Shown here one piece after another: positions 21,166 through 33,793 of a stretch of DNA of 64,000 bases. The DNA lies in assembly GCF_041146795.1 (NCBI RefSeq), contig NC_135185.1, positions 9,219,029-9,283,028 on the forward strand. The letters run 5' to 3'. Position 1 is the stretch's first letter, and each line of letters opens with the position of its first letter. The position numbers and the translations under genes are program-made. This stretch comes from Maylandia zebra (taxonomy: Eukaryota; Chordata; Actinopteri; Cichliformes; Cichlidae). The notes under the pieces were generated by a model. It did no database searches. It saw only the letters and a program-made list of their open reading frames with translations, and was not told where the DNA came from.

Positions 21166-24100
21166 ATGGCGGTCCAGGTGTCCGAGTTCGACCAGATCAA
21201 ACAGGTAAGTGACCCCAAGAGTTTTCATGTCGACTCTGAAAAAAGAGGCTCAGAATTCAGAGGCACAAAGTCCGGTTACTGTGGCCTCCAGGGTCCATAG
21301 AAAGCCCGCACTGAACTATACAGCAAGGAGTCGAAGGGGCTTGGAAAGAAAAGCGTCTGGACTTCTTTAGGTTGCTGGAAGACATTTCACTAGTGATGGG
21401 TCCAGCAACACCGACGCATGTATCAAGCTAGCGATGCCTGTATCGGTGCGTGCGTCGCTTTAAGAAAAAGTCACGTGATCGATACAGCTGCTGTATCGCT
21501 CATTGCCAACGCGCCAAACCGTGTTTAAAAGGTACCGCATTTGCCAACGGAATGAGTCGCCACCAAAAAACACAAAATTACTCTCGCAAAGACTAAAAAA
21601 CAAAACACATCAAAATGGAGCCCGAATGAAAAAGAAATGTTTCTGCTGTGTGGGATCATTTTGATCTTTTAACTGCAAATAAGTTTGTCTGTCTTTGTTT
21701 CAGTGTAATCTATCAGAACAGGAAAAACAGCAATGTGACTTGAAGTTTAAATTATTTATTTCATTTGATGCAGGATAAATGTTGCATCTGTTCTGCGGAG
21801 CTTTCTTACACAAACAAAAGCACATCCTCAGTGTTTAGGCATTACAGAGCCAAACATGAAAATGAGGAGACAAACACACCGAGAATGAACACTGGTAGGC
21901 CTATATAGACACTAAACATCTTTATCATCATTTTTTTTAAATTAATGTGTTTTATTATTTTCAAATCAAGCATCTAGGAAGACTGCTCTGGACCAGGCAG
22001 TCCTGAATTTTATTATAAAGGACTGCCAACCCCTTAGTATTGTGGAGAGAGAGTGTAACGTACTGAGGGAATAGGAAGACATCTTATCAGAACCTTTTCC
22101 ACCTGGCTTTACAGTTTTTGTTTACCCCAGCTGTATCTGTTCCTGTGAGTTTTCCAAAGCTGGGGAAATGGTGTGTTTTAAAAAAAACAAAAACAAAAAA
22201 ACGCAATAGACTGAATGCTAAAACATTGGATAAACCTATTTTTCTGAATAGAAATTTATAATAAACTCTGAGTCAAATACATTTAAATGGGTAATGTTAC
22301 ATTCACAATACTTTCATTTTAATTTTCACATAATGTCATTCATAATATATTTTAAAGATTTCTACAATATTTGTAATATAGAAGATATAAAATGATTCCA
22401 TGGAAAGTACAATACCTTACAGTGTACAAGTATGACTAGGTCATTGAATCAGTGTCTGTTGTGAGTCTCAAGTAAGTTGCCTGTAATGATATTTAAGGTC
22501 CAGCAGGTGTCAGTATGGAGCAAAACTGTGCCGACGCAGTGTCGATACAGTTTGGGGAATGTGCTGAAACGCTTCACGAGGCCTCATCTACCCATCACTA
22601 CATTTCACCTCTCGTCTGAGAAGCTTCTTCAGTTCTGGGTTAGCTTCTCGAATGAGTACTCCTTAGACTACGATGACCTGGATGACTGAGAACCTTCACA
22701 GATATACAGCAAGGAGGCCTGTGAGGGACAAAAAAGGAGAGAGCGACAGACCCGTAGGTAAAAATAAATAGATAAAAACAGAATCAATCAAAACAAACTC
22801 AAATACCGTCAATGCCAGAACACTGTGCCAGCTTATTGGGACCAATACATGAGGGGACAAGAAAGTAATTAGTTTTAATTTAGAAATGAAAAATTCCTTT
22901 AAAGAGTAGCTAAAAGCAATGCACATAAATAATAAATAAATGAAACCGTATAATTGAGAGATAGGATCATGAAATGTTTTTAAAGTAAAAAATTAAGCAC
23001 GTAAATTAGAACGTATGATAAAAGTAACTTCAAAGATAAAGTATTTAAGATAAGATAAAACCTTATTAATCCCTCAGCACAGCACCGACAGAAGTTACAG
23101 AGCGTGAGCAGAATAATATATATATGCAATAGACCTCAATACTTGAAATGTGCAATTCACTTGTATTTTTTATTTGTATTCCTATTTATCCCCTTCGTAT
23201 AAATAGTGTTGGGATTCAGAGATTCTTTTATTGCTACCATATAATCTGCCTTATGAAGAATGTATTAATAACATGTTTTACAGTATCATTTATCGGTAAT
23301 ATTTCCTGCAGGGTTTATAAAATTGCATTGAATATGTCTGTCATCACATTGACCTTTCTATTTTTACAGGTTGAGTTCATTTTATACACAATGCATAAAT
23401 GTGCTTGGTTAAGAGTTGATGTTCCATTCTAGAAGGTTTTAAGCTTCACTGGTGAGAGTGTCCAGATGATACATGCTGAGGGGAGATGAGAACATAGCAG
23501 GTTAATTGCATGCATGCTTACAATACACATATTAATCTAGTAGCAGGTTTGAGTGAAGGCCTAAGCGTCTTCTACTTCAGTTTGAGACTGGCTGCAAAAG
23601 TACTCTACTTAGGGATTAATGACGAGGGTCCATTATTAGCTCTCAGAAACGCTAAGACCTGAAGTTATTACCTTAAAAGGCAAGTAATGTAGAAAAGAGA
23701 AGTTATGTCAGTTTATAGTTATTAAAAGTATATGTGATGAACCCTTGTTTGTACGAGTTGAACTTTTGTCTGTCTGTCACCAGGTATTTTTGAACTGTAT
23801 TGACGTAGGTGTGATATTTTATCCTATAAAACCAAAACCCATTGTATTTTTGTCAGAGCAACACATTCTGTATGCTGATGGTTGGTTGTTCTCCTGTGAT
23901 AATAAAACTCATCGTTTGATTGCACTTTTCCGGAGTCTCCGTCGTTTGTTGTCTGGTCTAAAGTTGATCGATCTCGCAACAATAGGAATACAAATAAAAA
24001 ATACAAGTGAATTGCACATTTCAAGTATTGAGGTCTATTGCACCGCTGACTATTAACAAAAAGTATTGCACAGTGAAGTGAAGAGGCACTACAGCTTAGT

Positions 24101-25459
24101 TGTTCCCCCCTCCTTTGTCCTCCAGAGAGGAGTTAAACAGTTTGATGGCGTGTGGGACAAAGGAGTTTTTAAGTCTGTTGGTGCTTGTCTTTGGGAGAAG
24201 CAACCTGTCACTGAACAGACTCTTCTGGTTGTTTATGGCCGTGTGCAGAGGATGCCCAGCATTGTCCATAATGTCCAGCAGTTTTTTGTTTTGTTTTTTA
24301 GTGTCCTTTTCTTTGCCACTGTCACCAGAGTGTCCAGCTTCATGCCGACCACAGAGCCAGCCTTCCTGATCAAGGAATTTGTTCATTTCGCTTCTGTCAG
24401 TGCGCCCCAGTGCAGCTGTGGCTACAATGTAGCTTGTTATCACCAGTGTGTGAATGGATGGATGACTGAATGTAGTGTAAAGTGCTATACAAATACAGGC
24501 CATTTACCATTTATAAATGAAAATAAATTAAATAAAAATAAATCAAATGAAACTAGAAAATATTATATGGCATTATGAAAAATTATAGTTAAGAAATGAA
24601 TATCTGAAATGAAAAGCAAGTTTGTAAAAAGGGAGGTAAATGAATGGAAAAAGGTGAAACTTCAGGAAATGAAAACAGAAGAAAATAAAAAAACAAAATG
24701 GTTAAAAGTTTTTGAAAAAGAATATTGAAGGGCTTATTTATGACAAATACACTATTCTTTGTAATACTGTTTTATGAACGGAAGCTTCTGTGCTGCACTT
24801 CGCTGAACATTTACTTTTTCAGAGCAGTAGACTTTTTTTTTTTTTTTTTTTATTCCTTCACAAATGTGCTTTAGTGAACAAAAGGAGCAGCTCTCCAGCA
24901 CACATGTAAATCTAATGCCAGAAATTGCACTAACGGTTCTACTTATGAGCTCCACCTGTAGTTGAATCATATTTTTTTTTATTTTTAAAACTGAGCGTGC
25001 CTGAAGCAGCGAGAGGACGGAGGTTAAAACCTGTTTGAGGAAATTTCTTCCCAGACCTGAACCTCGGATCCTTCTCCTCTCAGATTGTTTTGCTGAGTTG
25101 CTGCTCTGCAGCCGTTTTCTGAGCCGTGTCTGTTTCCTGTGTTCAGTTTAAGGAGTTTCTGGGGACGTACAACAAGGTGACGGAGAACTGCTTCATGGAC
25201 TGCGTCCGAGACTTCACCACAAGAGACGTGAAGCCCGAGGAGGTAAAAAAAAGATGATTGGATGACAGAAACATGTAGGTGAAGGAACATCTGGATAAAA
25301 TCCTCACAGCCGTTTGTGTTTCAGTCGAGCTGCTCCGAGTCGTGCCTGCAGAAGTACCTGAAGATGACTCAGAGGATCTCCATGCGTTTCCAGGAGTATC
25401 ACATCCAGCAGAACGAGGCTCTGGCGGCTAAAGCTGGCCTGCTGGGACAGCCGCGCTGA
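21166..25459 (+). CDS. timm9: Mitochondrial import inner membrane translocase subunit Tim9
   Basis: Three coding exons: 21166-21204, 25147-25242 and 25325-25459. All introns are GT-AG and phase 0, giving 89 residues, the same length as human TIMM9. The twin CX3C motif of the small Tim family is intact: C28-FMD-C32 and C48-SES-C52. The C-terminus reads [17 protein letters not shown]. Tim9 pairs with Tim10 in a hexameric chaperone of the mitochondrial intermembrane space that carries hydrophobic carrier proteins to TIM22; the cysteines form disulfides by the Mia40 pathway. Only the first 13 residues ([13 protein letters not shown]) lie in exon 1, and intron 1 of nearly 4 kb contains a hAT element and a LINE remnant. 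A poly(A) signal AATAAA lies at about 25765. Nothing suggests it is inactive. Confidence 0.97.
21383..22608 (+). mobile_element. hAT element with BED-finger remnant, in timm9 intron 1
   Basis: The element is 21391-22600. Ends are TAGTGATGGG and CCCATCACTA, and the exact 8-bp target duplication CATTTCAC lies at 21383-21390 and 22601-22608. A plus-strand piece near 21773-21895 encodes [16 protein letters not shown] followed by FRHYRAKHE, the C2...H-H pattern of a BED zinc finger, the usual N-terminus of hAT transposases. No catalytic domain remains, so it is non-autonomous. Confidence 0.9.
23040..24380 (-). mobile_element. Non-LTR retrotransposon 3' remnant
   Basis: On the minus strand 24380-24090 encodes a decayed frame with [20 protein letters not shown] and [18 protein letters not shown], which I recognise as the C-terminal end of a common fish LINE polyprotein. 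Its 3' tail continues at 23124-23040, ending in a 'ttaataaggttttatctta' type terminus. The two parts are separated by a later insertion (23125-24042). Clade (L2/CR1-like) is not certain. Confidence 0.6.
23125..24042. mobile_element. Foldback-like element with 62-bp inverted repeats
   Basis: The first 62 bases (23125-23186, starting TGCAATAGACCTC) are the reverse complement of the last 62 (23981-24042, ending GAGGTCTATTGCA), with no mismatch that I can see. The roughly 800-bp interior has no recognised coding content. It splits the LINE remnant around it. Superfamily not determined. Confidence 0.8.
24388..24512 (+). mobile_element. SINE 3' fragment
   Basis: It matches the body and tail of the SINE at 18243-18548 ('gtcagtgcgccccag', 'gctgtggctacaatgtagc', 'ggccatttaccat') without the tRNA-like head. 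Confidence 0.75.
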
Positions 25460-27149
25460 CCCTGAACCTGGGCCAGGCCGGGCCGTGCTGGTCCAGCAGA
25501 TCCTCCGGCGCTGTAAAAACAGACTCTGAAGCTGCGCGTGAGGACGTTTTGTTGTAGTTTCTGACCTGAAGCTCCGCCCCCTCAGATTCTATCTGCAGGG
25601 TTAGTCGGCTGTTCTGTGCATCATGGGAAATGTAGTTTCAGATTCTTTATTAACATGCAGAATATTCATTTAATGTGCACATTTGTCATTTTATTGAACA
25701 CAACGACCGACCGATGTGGTGGTGATGATGATGATGATGAGCTGACTTCATTTTTCATGTCTGGAAATAAAAATAATCCGACATCAGGAATGTGTGGATG
25801 TTTTCATCCCTGTTAGGAAGTGCTTTACTGCATCCGGCCTCAGTCTGGCTCTGCTGCAGATCACACAGTCCTGAGAAACGTTCAGACCAGCTGCAGCGTT
25901 TCACATGATTCAACTGCTCCGGCTGGAGAGCTCGTTATGTCCTGAAAGTTACTGATTAACCTGCTTTTAGTACTGAAGTGTTTCTGCAGCAGACCCTCGC
26001 TGATGGCCTTACTCTAAAGTCAAAGGTTAGTTTTATTGCAAGTTGCATTGCAACTTATACCAAATGTACACTGTATAAAACAATCACTAAATCAACATTG
26101 AATACAGACTACAAATTACGAGTAAAGACTGTGGCTGCATAATAAAAGCCGGGGTGTGCGGCTCTAACAGACCTGAGAGCAGTTGTTTTTTGTTTATAGT
26201 GACTTAGAGTTCGGGCAGCTCTAATGTGAAAAGCTAAGTTTAGCAGCCACCCCTGAGAAGGCTCCATCGCCTCTGCTTTCAAACCTGGATCTCTGAATCT
26301 CCAGGAGCAGCAGTGCCTCAGTGCTGTGGTAGAACTGAAGGGTTTCAAACGGTTTGTCGGGTAAGGCGGTGCCAAACCATCGACGCTCTGAGAAACAAAT
26401 AATAGATTGTTAAACTGGATCTGAAATGCACTGGGAAGGCTAGAACAACAAAATGATCAAACCCATGGAGACCATTCAAGTGTAGAACACATGACTGTCT
26501 CAGTTACAATCCAATAATCTATTTGGGTACATTTGATGTACAATAGGACTTTTATTTTGGAAGTCTGTGGTATTTGTCATTATTTCTCTGAGTGAGCACG
26601 ACCACCATTCTCTGAGCCAGACTGGGTGCCAAAAAGTGATTTACTGAATCTGCAGCTTTTATCCCACCTGTCCGCACATTCTCATCGAATTACATTCCTC
26701 ACAGTGAGTCACTGATGATGCACGAAGATAATCACAGCAGGCAGAAGTTAAACACAGCACAGCTGACTGAACAGATCACATTTATGAGTGATGTCATGAA
26801 ACTGACATCACTCAGAGTAAACAACGAGCGAGGTAGAGGATAACTTTATTTTCCCCGTGTGGTTGTTTGAAGCAGACAGCAGTCCAACGAGCTGCATACA
26901 TCCAAGACAGGGTACGGAAGACTATGACTTGTACTCACCTGAAGACTTTAAATAACTCTTTATTTATTTATGATCAGAACCCCCCATGTTGGTGTTCTTG
27001 GCCCCCTGTTAAAAATCCTGGGGAAGCCCCTGCTTTACTTTTAACGCTAACCTCGCTGTGCTGCATTCCATGTAGCGGCGTGTCTCATTGGCTGACACCA
27101 AATTCCTTTCATAGGCGCGTCCAATCAGCGTCACCGTGTTATCTAGCTG
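25460..27149. other. timm9 3' UTR and intergenic DNA
   Basis: The timm9 3' UTR ends near the AATAAA at about 25765. The rest has no supportable gene. A minus-strand frame at 26109-26375 has a repeat-like look but could not be classified. Confidence 0.5.
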
Positions 27150-27373
27150 GTGGCTCGCTGGCCCCGCCCCCTCTCTGGAGCTGGGAATGACAGTGAGGAA
27201 GAGGAGGGGAGGTCTCCGGTGGTGTCCGAGCAGCAACTTTGCCAGAGAAACGGAGAATCACCGACAGAAAGTCCGCGAAGCGAGTGGCGGATAGGGCTCA
27301 GAGCGGTGCTGTGACCCGGCAATTTCCCGGGGGATTGAGTTGTGAGACAGAGGCCGAGGTCGCGCTGAAGCAG
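27150..27373 (+). promoter_or_regulatory. Probable pals1 promoter and first non-coding exon
   Basis: A CpG-rich block with CCCCGCCCCC (Sp1-like) is followed by a GC-rich leader ending GAAGCAG|GTGAGG at 27373. No open frame with homology starts here. The next plausible plus-strand acceptor that leads into a coding exon is at about 40205, just before the pals1 start. Human PALS1 also has non-coding 5' exons, so the link is reasonable but inferred. Confidence 0.45.
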
Positions 27374-30300
27374 GTGAGGCTTCCAGCGCTTTCTGTTCGC
27401 TCTCAAGTGGCTTTGTTATCAACAGGTGCCGCTAGCAGCTAGCAGCTAACGCTAGGCTCGAATAAAGTGCGTTTCTCCGAGCAGGGCGGCTCGCTGACGG
27501 GCCAAACCGACCCAGGTGTCCGAGTTTAGGCCGTGAACGGAGCCGGTCCGCCCCGGAGCCCTGTCGCTCGGGTGAGAGAAGCAGGAAAACGCAGAGAGGC
27601 TCGAGAGTGAGCTAAGGTTAGCCAGCTGTCAGTGAGACAAACTCCAGGCTGGGGGAGAGGTACCTGCATACACCGCTCAGCTTATCTTTATTTCAGTTAT
27701 TCCACCTCAGCAGCGACTAAAAGCGCCATTTTTACTAAAACGCCGCCGCGTAGTCCTGCTGAAGTTAACCTGAGTGCTGGACAACCTGTCAAACTACAGG
27801 AAGCTGTATTTACAGTGAGCTTCTTATTTCCTTGTACAGAGAAATAAAGCGTTCATTTCCTGTTCCCTGCCGCTCCCCGTGACTGCCGTGGAAGGAAATG
27901 TGTTTTTGAATGGAGCGTTATCAGGTCCGAGATTACCGAGGACTCAGTGGCAGTGGGCGGCTCGGATTCAAACCTTCAGTCGGTGTGAGGGACAAGCCCA
28001 GCCCGGCCTCCTCACGCAGTCCTCTCAGCGTTTGGGGTTTCTTTATTTTTTCTCTCTTGTTTGTTTGTTTTTACCCCGCATATATGTTCCCAGTCATGTT
28101 TTGTGCGCTTTTTTTTGGGCTTTATTCTTCAATTATTTGTTGTTTTTTTTTAAAACAAACAAACATGTGTGACGGGCATTCAGTAAATAGTTACTTTTTT
28201 CCTAATCTGTTTTTGAATTTCTTTGCTTTTATTTTTTGCCCCACAATTTTATTAATTCTTTTTTGGTAAATTGATTTTTTTTAAGTTTACATTTTCCTCA
28301 TAAATATTTGTACATTTTAGTCATTTTTGGAGGGAATTTTTTGGGATCTTTTTGTGTTTTATTTTACATTTTTTAAAGTAACGTTTTTTGTCAATATTTG
28401 AATTTTTTCCATTTTTTATTATTTTGATATTTGAGTTTAGAAAAAGTCATACCTTTATGAAAAAACGAATTAATTCATGGTATGTGTTTCTTGTAAATTT
28501 GTAGTTCTCTGCTCTTGTTTTGGGGGATTTCTGTCCTAAATATTTGAGTTTCTTGTGAATGTGGGCGGTGTTAAGATGTGACCCCGCCCTCCCAGCAGCC
28601 TGTCGCCCTTCACTGTGAGTCGCTGCATTATTATTAGACTATTTTCAGCGTGACCTTGTGCTGGTTTGTCTCACTGCTGTGGACAGAGTCGTGGTTCTGC
28701 AGTTTCAGCAGATAAAATTTGGAGAAGTTTACCTGTTTAATGTTTACCTGCGTTTGCCTTCCAATCAGACATGTCTGTGGGCGGGGCATTGCTCCAGAGA
28801 GAGTGGTGGCTCCATCAAAGCAGAGTCGCAATATTTTAAATTTTACTTGTTCATTTATTATTTTTTAATAGCCTTTATTGGATGGAGACAGACAGGAGGC
28901 ACAGTGGGGGGGGGTCGGACTCATACCCGGCTTCCTGGCCATGGATCACACGGTCGCCAGCTCACCCTCTGAGTAAACTGGTGCCCAGAATTCATTTATC
29001 TGATTGAATTTCTGTGAATAAAGTTACGATGCAGTTGCTGTGAATGTTGAGTCTTACAAAGAGCGTAGTTTGGATGCGAGCGCAGGTCCCACTAAAGGGC
29101 GTCACGCCCTCACGCCACCATCACAGGGTCTGTCTGGGAGATCTCAGTCAGACGAGGAGCCGCTGGAGGTCCCCCGTGCTCCTCCTGTGCCTCCTCACAC
29201 TGTGGAGCGGATGCTGGTCTGGTCCCGGCGTCTACTCCTCCTGATGCTGCTGGCAGACGCAGCAGGTGTGGAGGAGCTGCATTACCTGTGCAGCATGAAC
29301 GGGTTGCAGCAGGCACGAGGACACAGAACACTCCCCTTCCTTGTTGCTGCCGCTCTGATCACACCTGTGCAGGTGAGACAGAATTTGTCACCTTTCAGTG
29401 TGAGCTGTTCACAGGGCAGCCGGCTCTCGGGTGCTAGATGTTTCATCTGATGACATCAGGACTGCCTTGGAGTCCCACGGCGTGGTGAAGTGACCGCGGT
29501 CGGTGGCTGGTTGGATGTGACTCATTGCTGCATCTGCAGTTTCCTGCACATGGTCACGGTTCAGCTGCACATGCGTGTCTGGCGTGTTTGTGGAAAGTTT
29601 TCTCACCTGTAAGAGTTTCACATCAGGGCTCCAGACTCTGAGTGCTCTCCACCTTTAAGATGCAGCTCCCCTTGCTGTGTGTTCGGCTCTCAGACCTCAG
29701 ACCCAAATGAAGAGATAAGATGAGTGAGGCTCTGCAGGAGAAGTGAGTTTTCTCTGAGAACTACTAGTGTTTATCTTTTTGGAGAAGGAACCATTGGACT
29801 TGTTTTGTATTTTTCTGATTTATTTTGAAGTCAAAGCTTTCCCTGAAGCTCGTCTTTGTTGTCCTTAATAAGGCTGGTGTTATCTGTGAGGGTGCTGTGG
29901 AAGTCAGGTTGGGTGCCTGTGTTTGGTTTCCTCGTCAGCGGATGTAGGTTTGCTTCTGCAGCACAGAAAGAAAGCTGCAGGTGTTGTGCGAGCTGGATGT
30001 GGAGGGTCATTGGCTGAATTTCAGAGAGCGGTGGGAGCCTCACTTTATCATCCACGCAGAGCCCTGGTGAAGCAGTGAGGTGAGGACGGGGCTGAGGGCG
30101 TCCGGCCAAAGAGAGACAGACGTCCTCTGTTCTCAGGAATGCTCGCTCGCTCGCTTCTTCTCCGGCCTGATTGGGGGGCTCGTGCCGGGGCAGATTGGTC
30201 ACTGCTGTCTGATTTGGTCCATTTGCGTCCTCAGGCAGTGGGACGTTGCTGAAGTCCAGGTGTGTATGAGGACTGAGTTTAGTCCTTTCCATGCTTATGT

Positions 30301-30958
30301 TTTTTTTTTTAAATATTTTACAAAATTTCCTTATTTAATCTGCCAGAGAACAGCACCTTCTACTTTTACTTCACCGGACAGTCTGATTGCTTTTATTTTG
30401 AAAGATCCAGCCCTTCCTGTCTCATGCTTCCTTTCTCACAAACACGGCCTTGCTGACCAGTCTGTCCTGCTCAGGTGAGCTGGTTAGTTAGTGGTTTAGG
30501 AACCAGTTCTCCACCTGTTGCAGGTTCTGGTTCTGGTGCAGGACCTCCAGACTAGAACCAGGACTACATCACCAGCTGCAGTCCAGTGCAGAGGTGGAGG
30601 ACTTCGTCCGCAGGATGAGAGCCTTAGTAGGGAAGCAGCAAAGAGACGTGACAGGAAGGGCTGGGAACTTTCAGAATAAGAGCCAGGACGTTGCTCTCCA
30701 GTCAACCGATCAGATTTTGTGAGAGAACGTGAAAGGCTGTTAGAGGCTGTGGTGTTTCTGGAGGGTGGGGGAGGAATCGGTGTCACGTTCAACATGTTTA
30801 AATCCACTTGCGTGTCCATGACTCAGATGAGACTATCTTTCAGTTTGACGGGCTTTTGTTGCTCACATAAAATAATTGAAGCTGTTTTTGTTCCGTTTCA
30901 GTGTGTCCACCCTCCACTCCCTCCTCTCTGTTTTCCTGTCTGGTACAGGCTGGTACAG

Positions 30959-30961
<3 letters not shown>

Positions 30962-31021
<60 letters not shown>
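30962..31021. repeat. (TG)n microsatellite
   Basis: TG repeat of about 30 units in the long pals1 intron. Confidence 0.95.
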
Positions 31022-31025
<4 letters not shown>

Positions 31026-32418
31026 AGTGAGACAAAACTCATTCACACTCATAAAGTTCTGAGAACAGCGGGTGGAGGAAGGTGGATGGGAGGGGCTATT
31101 ATCAGGATTGTTATTGATTGTTTATCTTGATCAAGTCACATGATCAGTAACATAAAACAAACTTGGATTAATCCTGTCGCTGCAGTCTGTCAGATTAAAC
31201 GTTGGACTGGTTGCTTCTGGGAACAATCTCGTGTTGGTTGTGTGAGCTCGTCTTTGTCATAGTTGTGTAATTGTCTCGGTGGGACAAATGTCTCTTCAAT
31301 CTCTGAGGAAGACAAACTGCTAACACACCGATGACTTGACCTCTGTGTTTTTACAACCACTGGAGGCCAAATTTGAATGATGACAGTGAAACGTGCCCAG
31401 AGGGCGGCGTGCGACAGGACGGGTGGCGTGTTGAGTTAGAACATGCCCTTTCTGATGGTTTGAGGGCAGCAATCCAGCAGGAAATGGCTTCAAGTCCTGA
31501 TCAGCTTCAGGCTTTTCCAGCCAAACTGGGTTTCAAACCAAGCTCCACCCCTTTCCCCGCAAACCAAAACACTCAGCAGGAGGGCTCGTCCACTCTTCCT
31601 CACCCCCTCAGCTGATTCTCTTCAAGCACTGACTTTTTCTTTCTGCTGTAGGTCAAACACCTGCAGTCGTACCGGTCTTTAATGAAGCCATCAGTTTTAC
31701 GCTCCCGGAGTCACGTTTGCTACAGGAAACCTCACAAAGTGCGTTCTGAGTAACGGTCAAAGGCTGGTGTCAGCCTGTGGGAGAGGTGCGTGCTCACCGT
31801 GAGTGGGAGCACATGCATCCACAGACCAGGATCATCTTCATCTGCTGAATTTTGTAAATCTGTCAGGTGTCTCTGAGGTGGTTAGGCGGAAACTGTTTCT
31901 CTTTTTATTCAGTCAAACCTGTGATTTCACTGAATTAAGACAACGTGAGCGCTCAGTGCAGCTCCTCGGACGTGTAGGTTTCTGAAGACTCAGGTCGGGA
32001 CGCTGTGCAGTCAGAGATGGAGCCGGGCGCTTGATGGAGCGGCTCGGGGCTGCAGTGCATGTGTGAAACCCGATGAATGAGTTGGTCCGTGTGATTCATG
32101 AGTGCACAGAGCTGTTTGTGGTCCAGGAAGCTGAATCCAGCGAACTGTCTGCAAACCCTAAGCTTTGAGTATCAACTGATACTCGAGTACTTGTCTGACT
32201 GCAGCGGTCGTTAGTACTCAGGTGTGTTTACCTGGACACACAGTTGAGGACAGATTTCACATATTTAATTCTGTAAGCAGAGCCTTGCTGGTTATTGTGT
32301 TTGCACTCCTGTCACTGTAAACGTAGATGACCTCTGCGAATATTAAAGATGATGGGGGGGCTGAGAGCGGGGGTCAGGCTTTGGTTGCATATCTCAAGAT
32401 TATTTTGTGTGTATGTAA

Positions 32419-33793
32419 TAGAGATGGACCGATCCGATATTACGTATCGGTATCGGTCCGATACTGACCTAAATGACTGGATCGGATATCGGAGAAAAAT
32501 AAAAAATGTAATCCGATCCATTAAATATCACGAAAGCACCTCACAAAACTTGCAACACGCCGTAACTCACCTCAGAACGTTAGCACGTCGGAGCAGTATG
32601 CATCACGTGATAGAGCGGCTGTGGCATGCGGGACCTGTGGTCTGGATAGCATGTGGAGCTTCGCTAGCAACCTGGCATTTCATCTCCGACAAAGTTATCC
32701 CGAGAGAAGTAAAGCAAGTGTGTAAGTCCATCTCTGAATGTTTGTAAAGCATTCCTGCGTTAAGCTTAACGAGCGACTGCCTCTCGCTCTCCGGCTGCTA
32801 CTTCAATCGTGAAACTGCTTAAATGATCAGCTGATCGGCTTTTCTGTCGCGAGTCCGTCTTTGTTTTTGGCCCACTTTGCACCAGAAAGAGGAAACCAGC
32901 GGCTGAACAACAGCAGCACGTTTAAGCTTGATAAGCTGTTGTAAGAATTTATTTAATATTACTTTCTACTCCAGGATCTTTTTCTACGTAGCTGACGCTG
33001 GTAACTGTGCAGGGGCGGATCTAGCAAAGTTTAGCCAGGGGGGCCGATAGGGCATTAACTGGGAAAAGGGGGCACAAAGACATACTTTTCTTTCTTATTC
33101 TCATTTAAAATGTCTAGCTTTTAATAAATAATTATCTGACACACAAAGTTTTAATTTGATGTAAAATGAATAGAAGTCAATTACTGTATATAGTGACTAT
33201 TAAGTCTAATATATATACCCTAGTAAGCTATAGTACTTTTTCCTTTGGGAAGGTACCATCTGTGCAGTCTGCAATTTTGTTGAAGAAAGATGTTGAATCT
33301 ATTTAATATTTCTTGAAAAATAATTGATTTCTGTGCATTTTTTTTCACACTGCATCAAATTAAGGTTGATTACGTCGATTAAGCATCATGAGGTGGCGCG
33401 TGAGGGGTGGTTCCCTATTTTTTATTTATTTATTTTTGTTGTTGCTGGGAGTTGGAACCCTATTAGTTAGGTTGCTTAATATTTACGCTAAGTACTCTTT
33501 AAAATACCAGAATAGGGAGCATGGTGTAGGTCTAAGTTTATTAGATTGATCAGTATTGCTGAACTATGAAATATTTTTTTTGTATACAGGTATAACAGAA
33601 TAGCTTTAGTGTAGTTGTTGTTTTAAACTTGAGTATGAACTTGCAGACTTGCAAAATGCAGCAAGATATTTAAAAAAACAGTTTTGTTGATTAAAAAACA
33701 CTATATCGGATTCATATCGGTATCGGCAGATATCCAAATTTATGATATCGGTATCGGTATCGGACATAAAAAAGTGGTATCGTGCCATCTCTA
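32419..33793 (+). mobile_element. hAT-like element, copy B
   Basis: Same family as 14961-16324, in the opposite orientation, with TAGAGATGG/CCATCTCTA ends. The 8-bp target duplication is GTATGTAA at 32411-32418 and 33794-33801. The shared frame ([13 protein letters not shown]... to ...VCKSISECL) is kept almost unchanged from copy A. Confidence 0.9.

Noticed and set aside
26109..26375. 88-codon minus-strand frame resembling a dispersed repeat
   Set aside because: It looks repeat-derived, but I could not assign a family or boundaries, so no feature was called.
29040..29450. 136-codon plus-strand frame containing a Leu-rich stretch that looks like a signal peptide
   Set aside because: No homology recognised, no matching exons around it, and it sits in the long pals1 intron.
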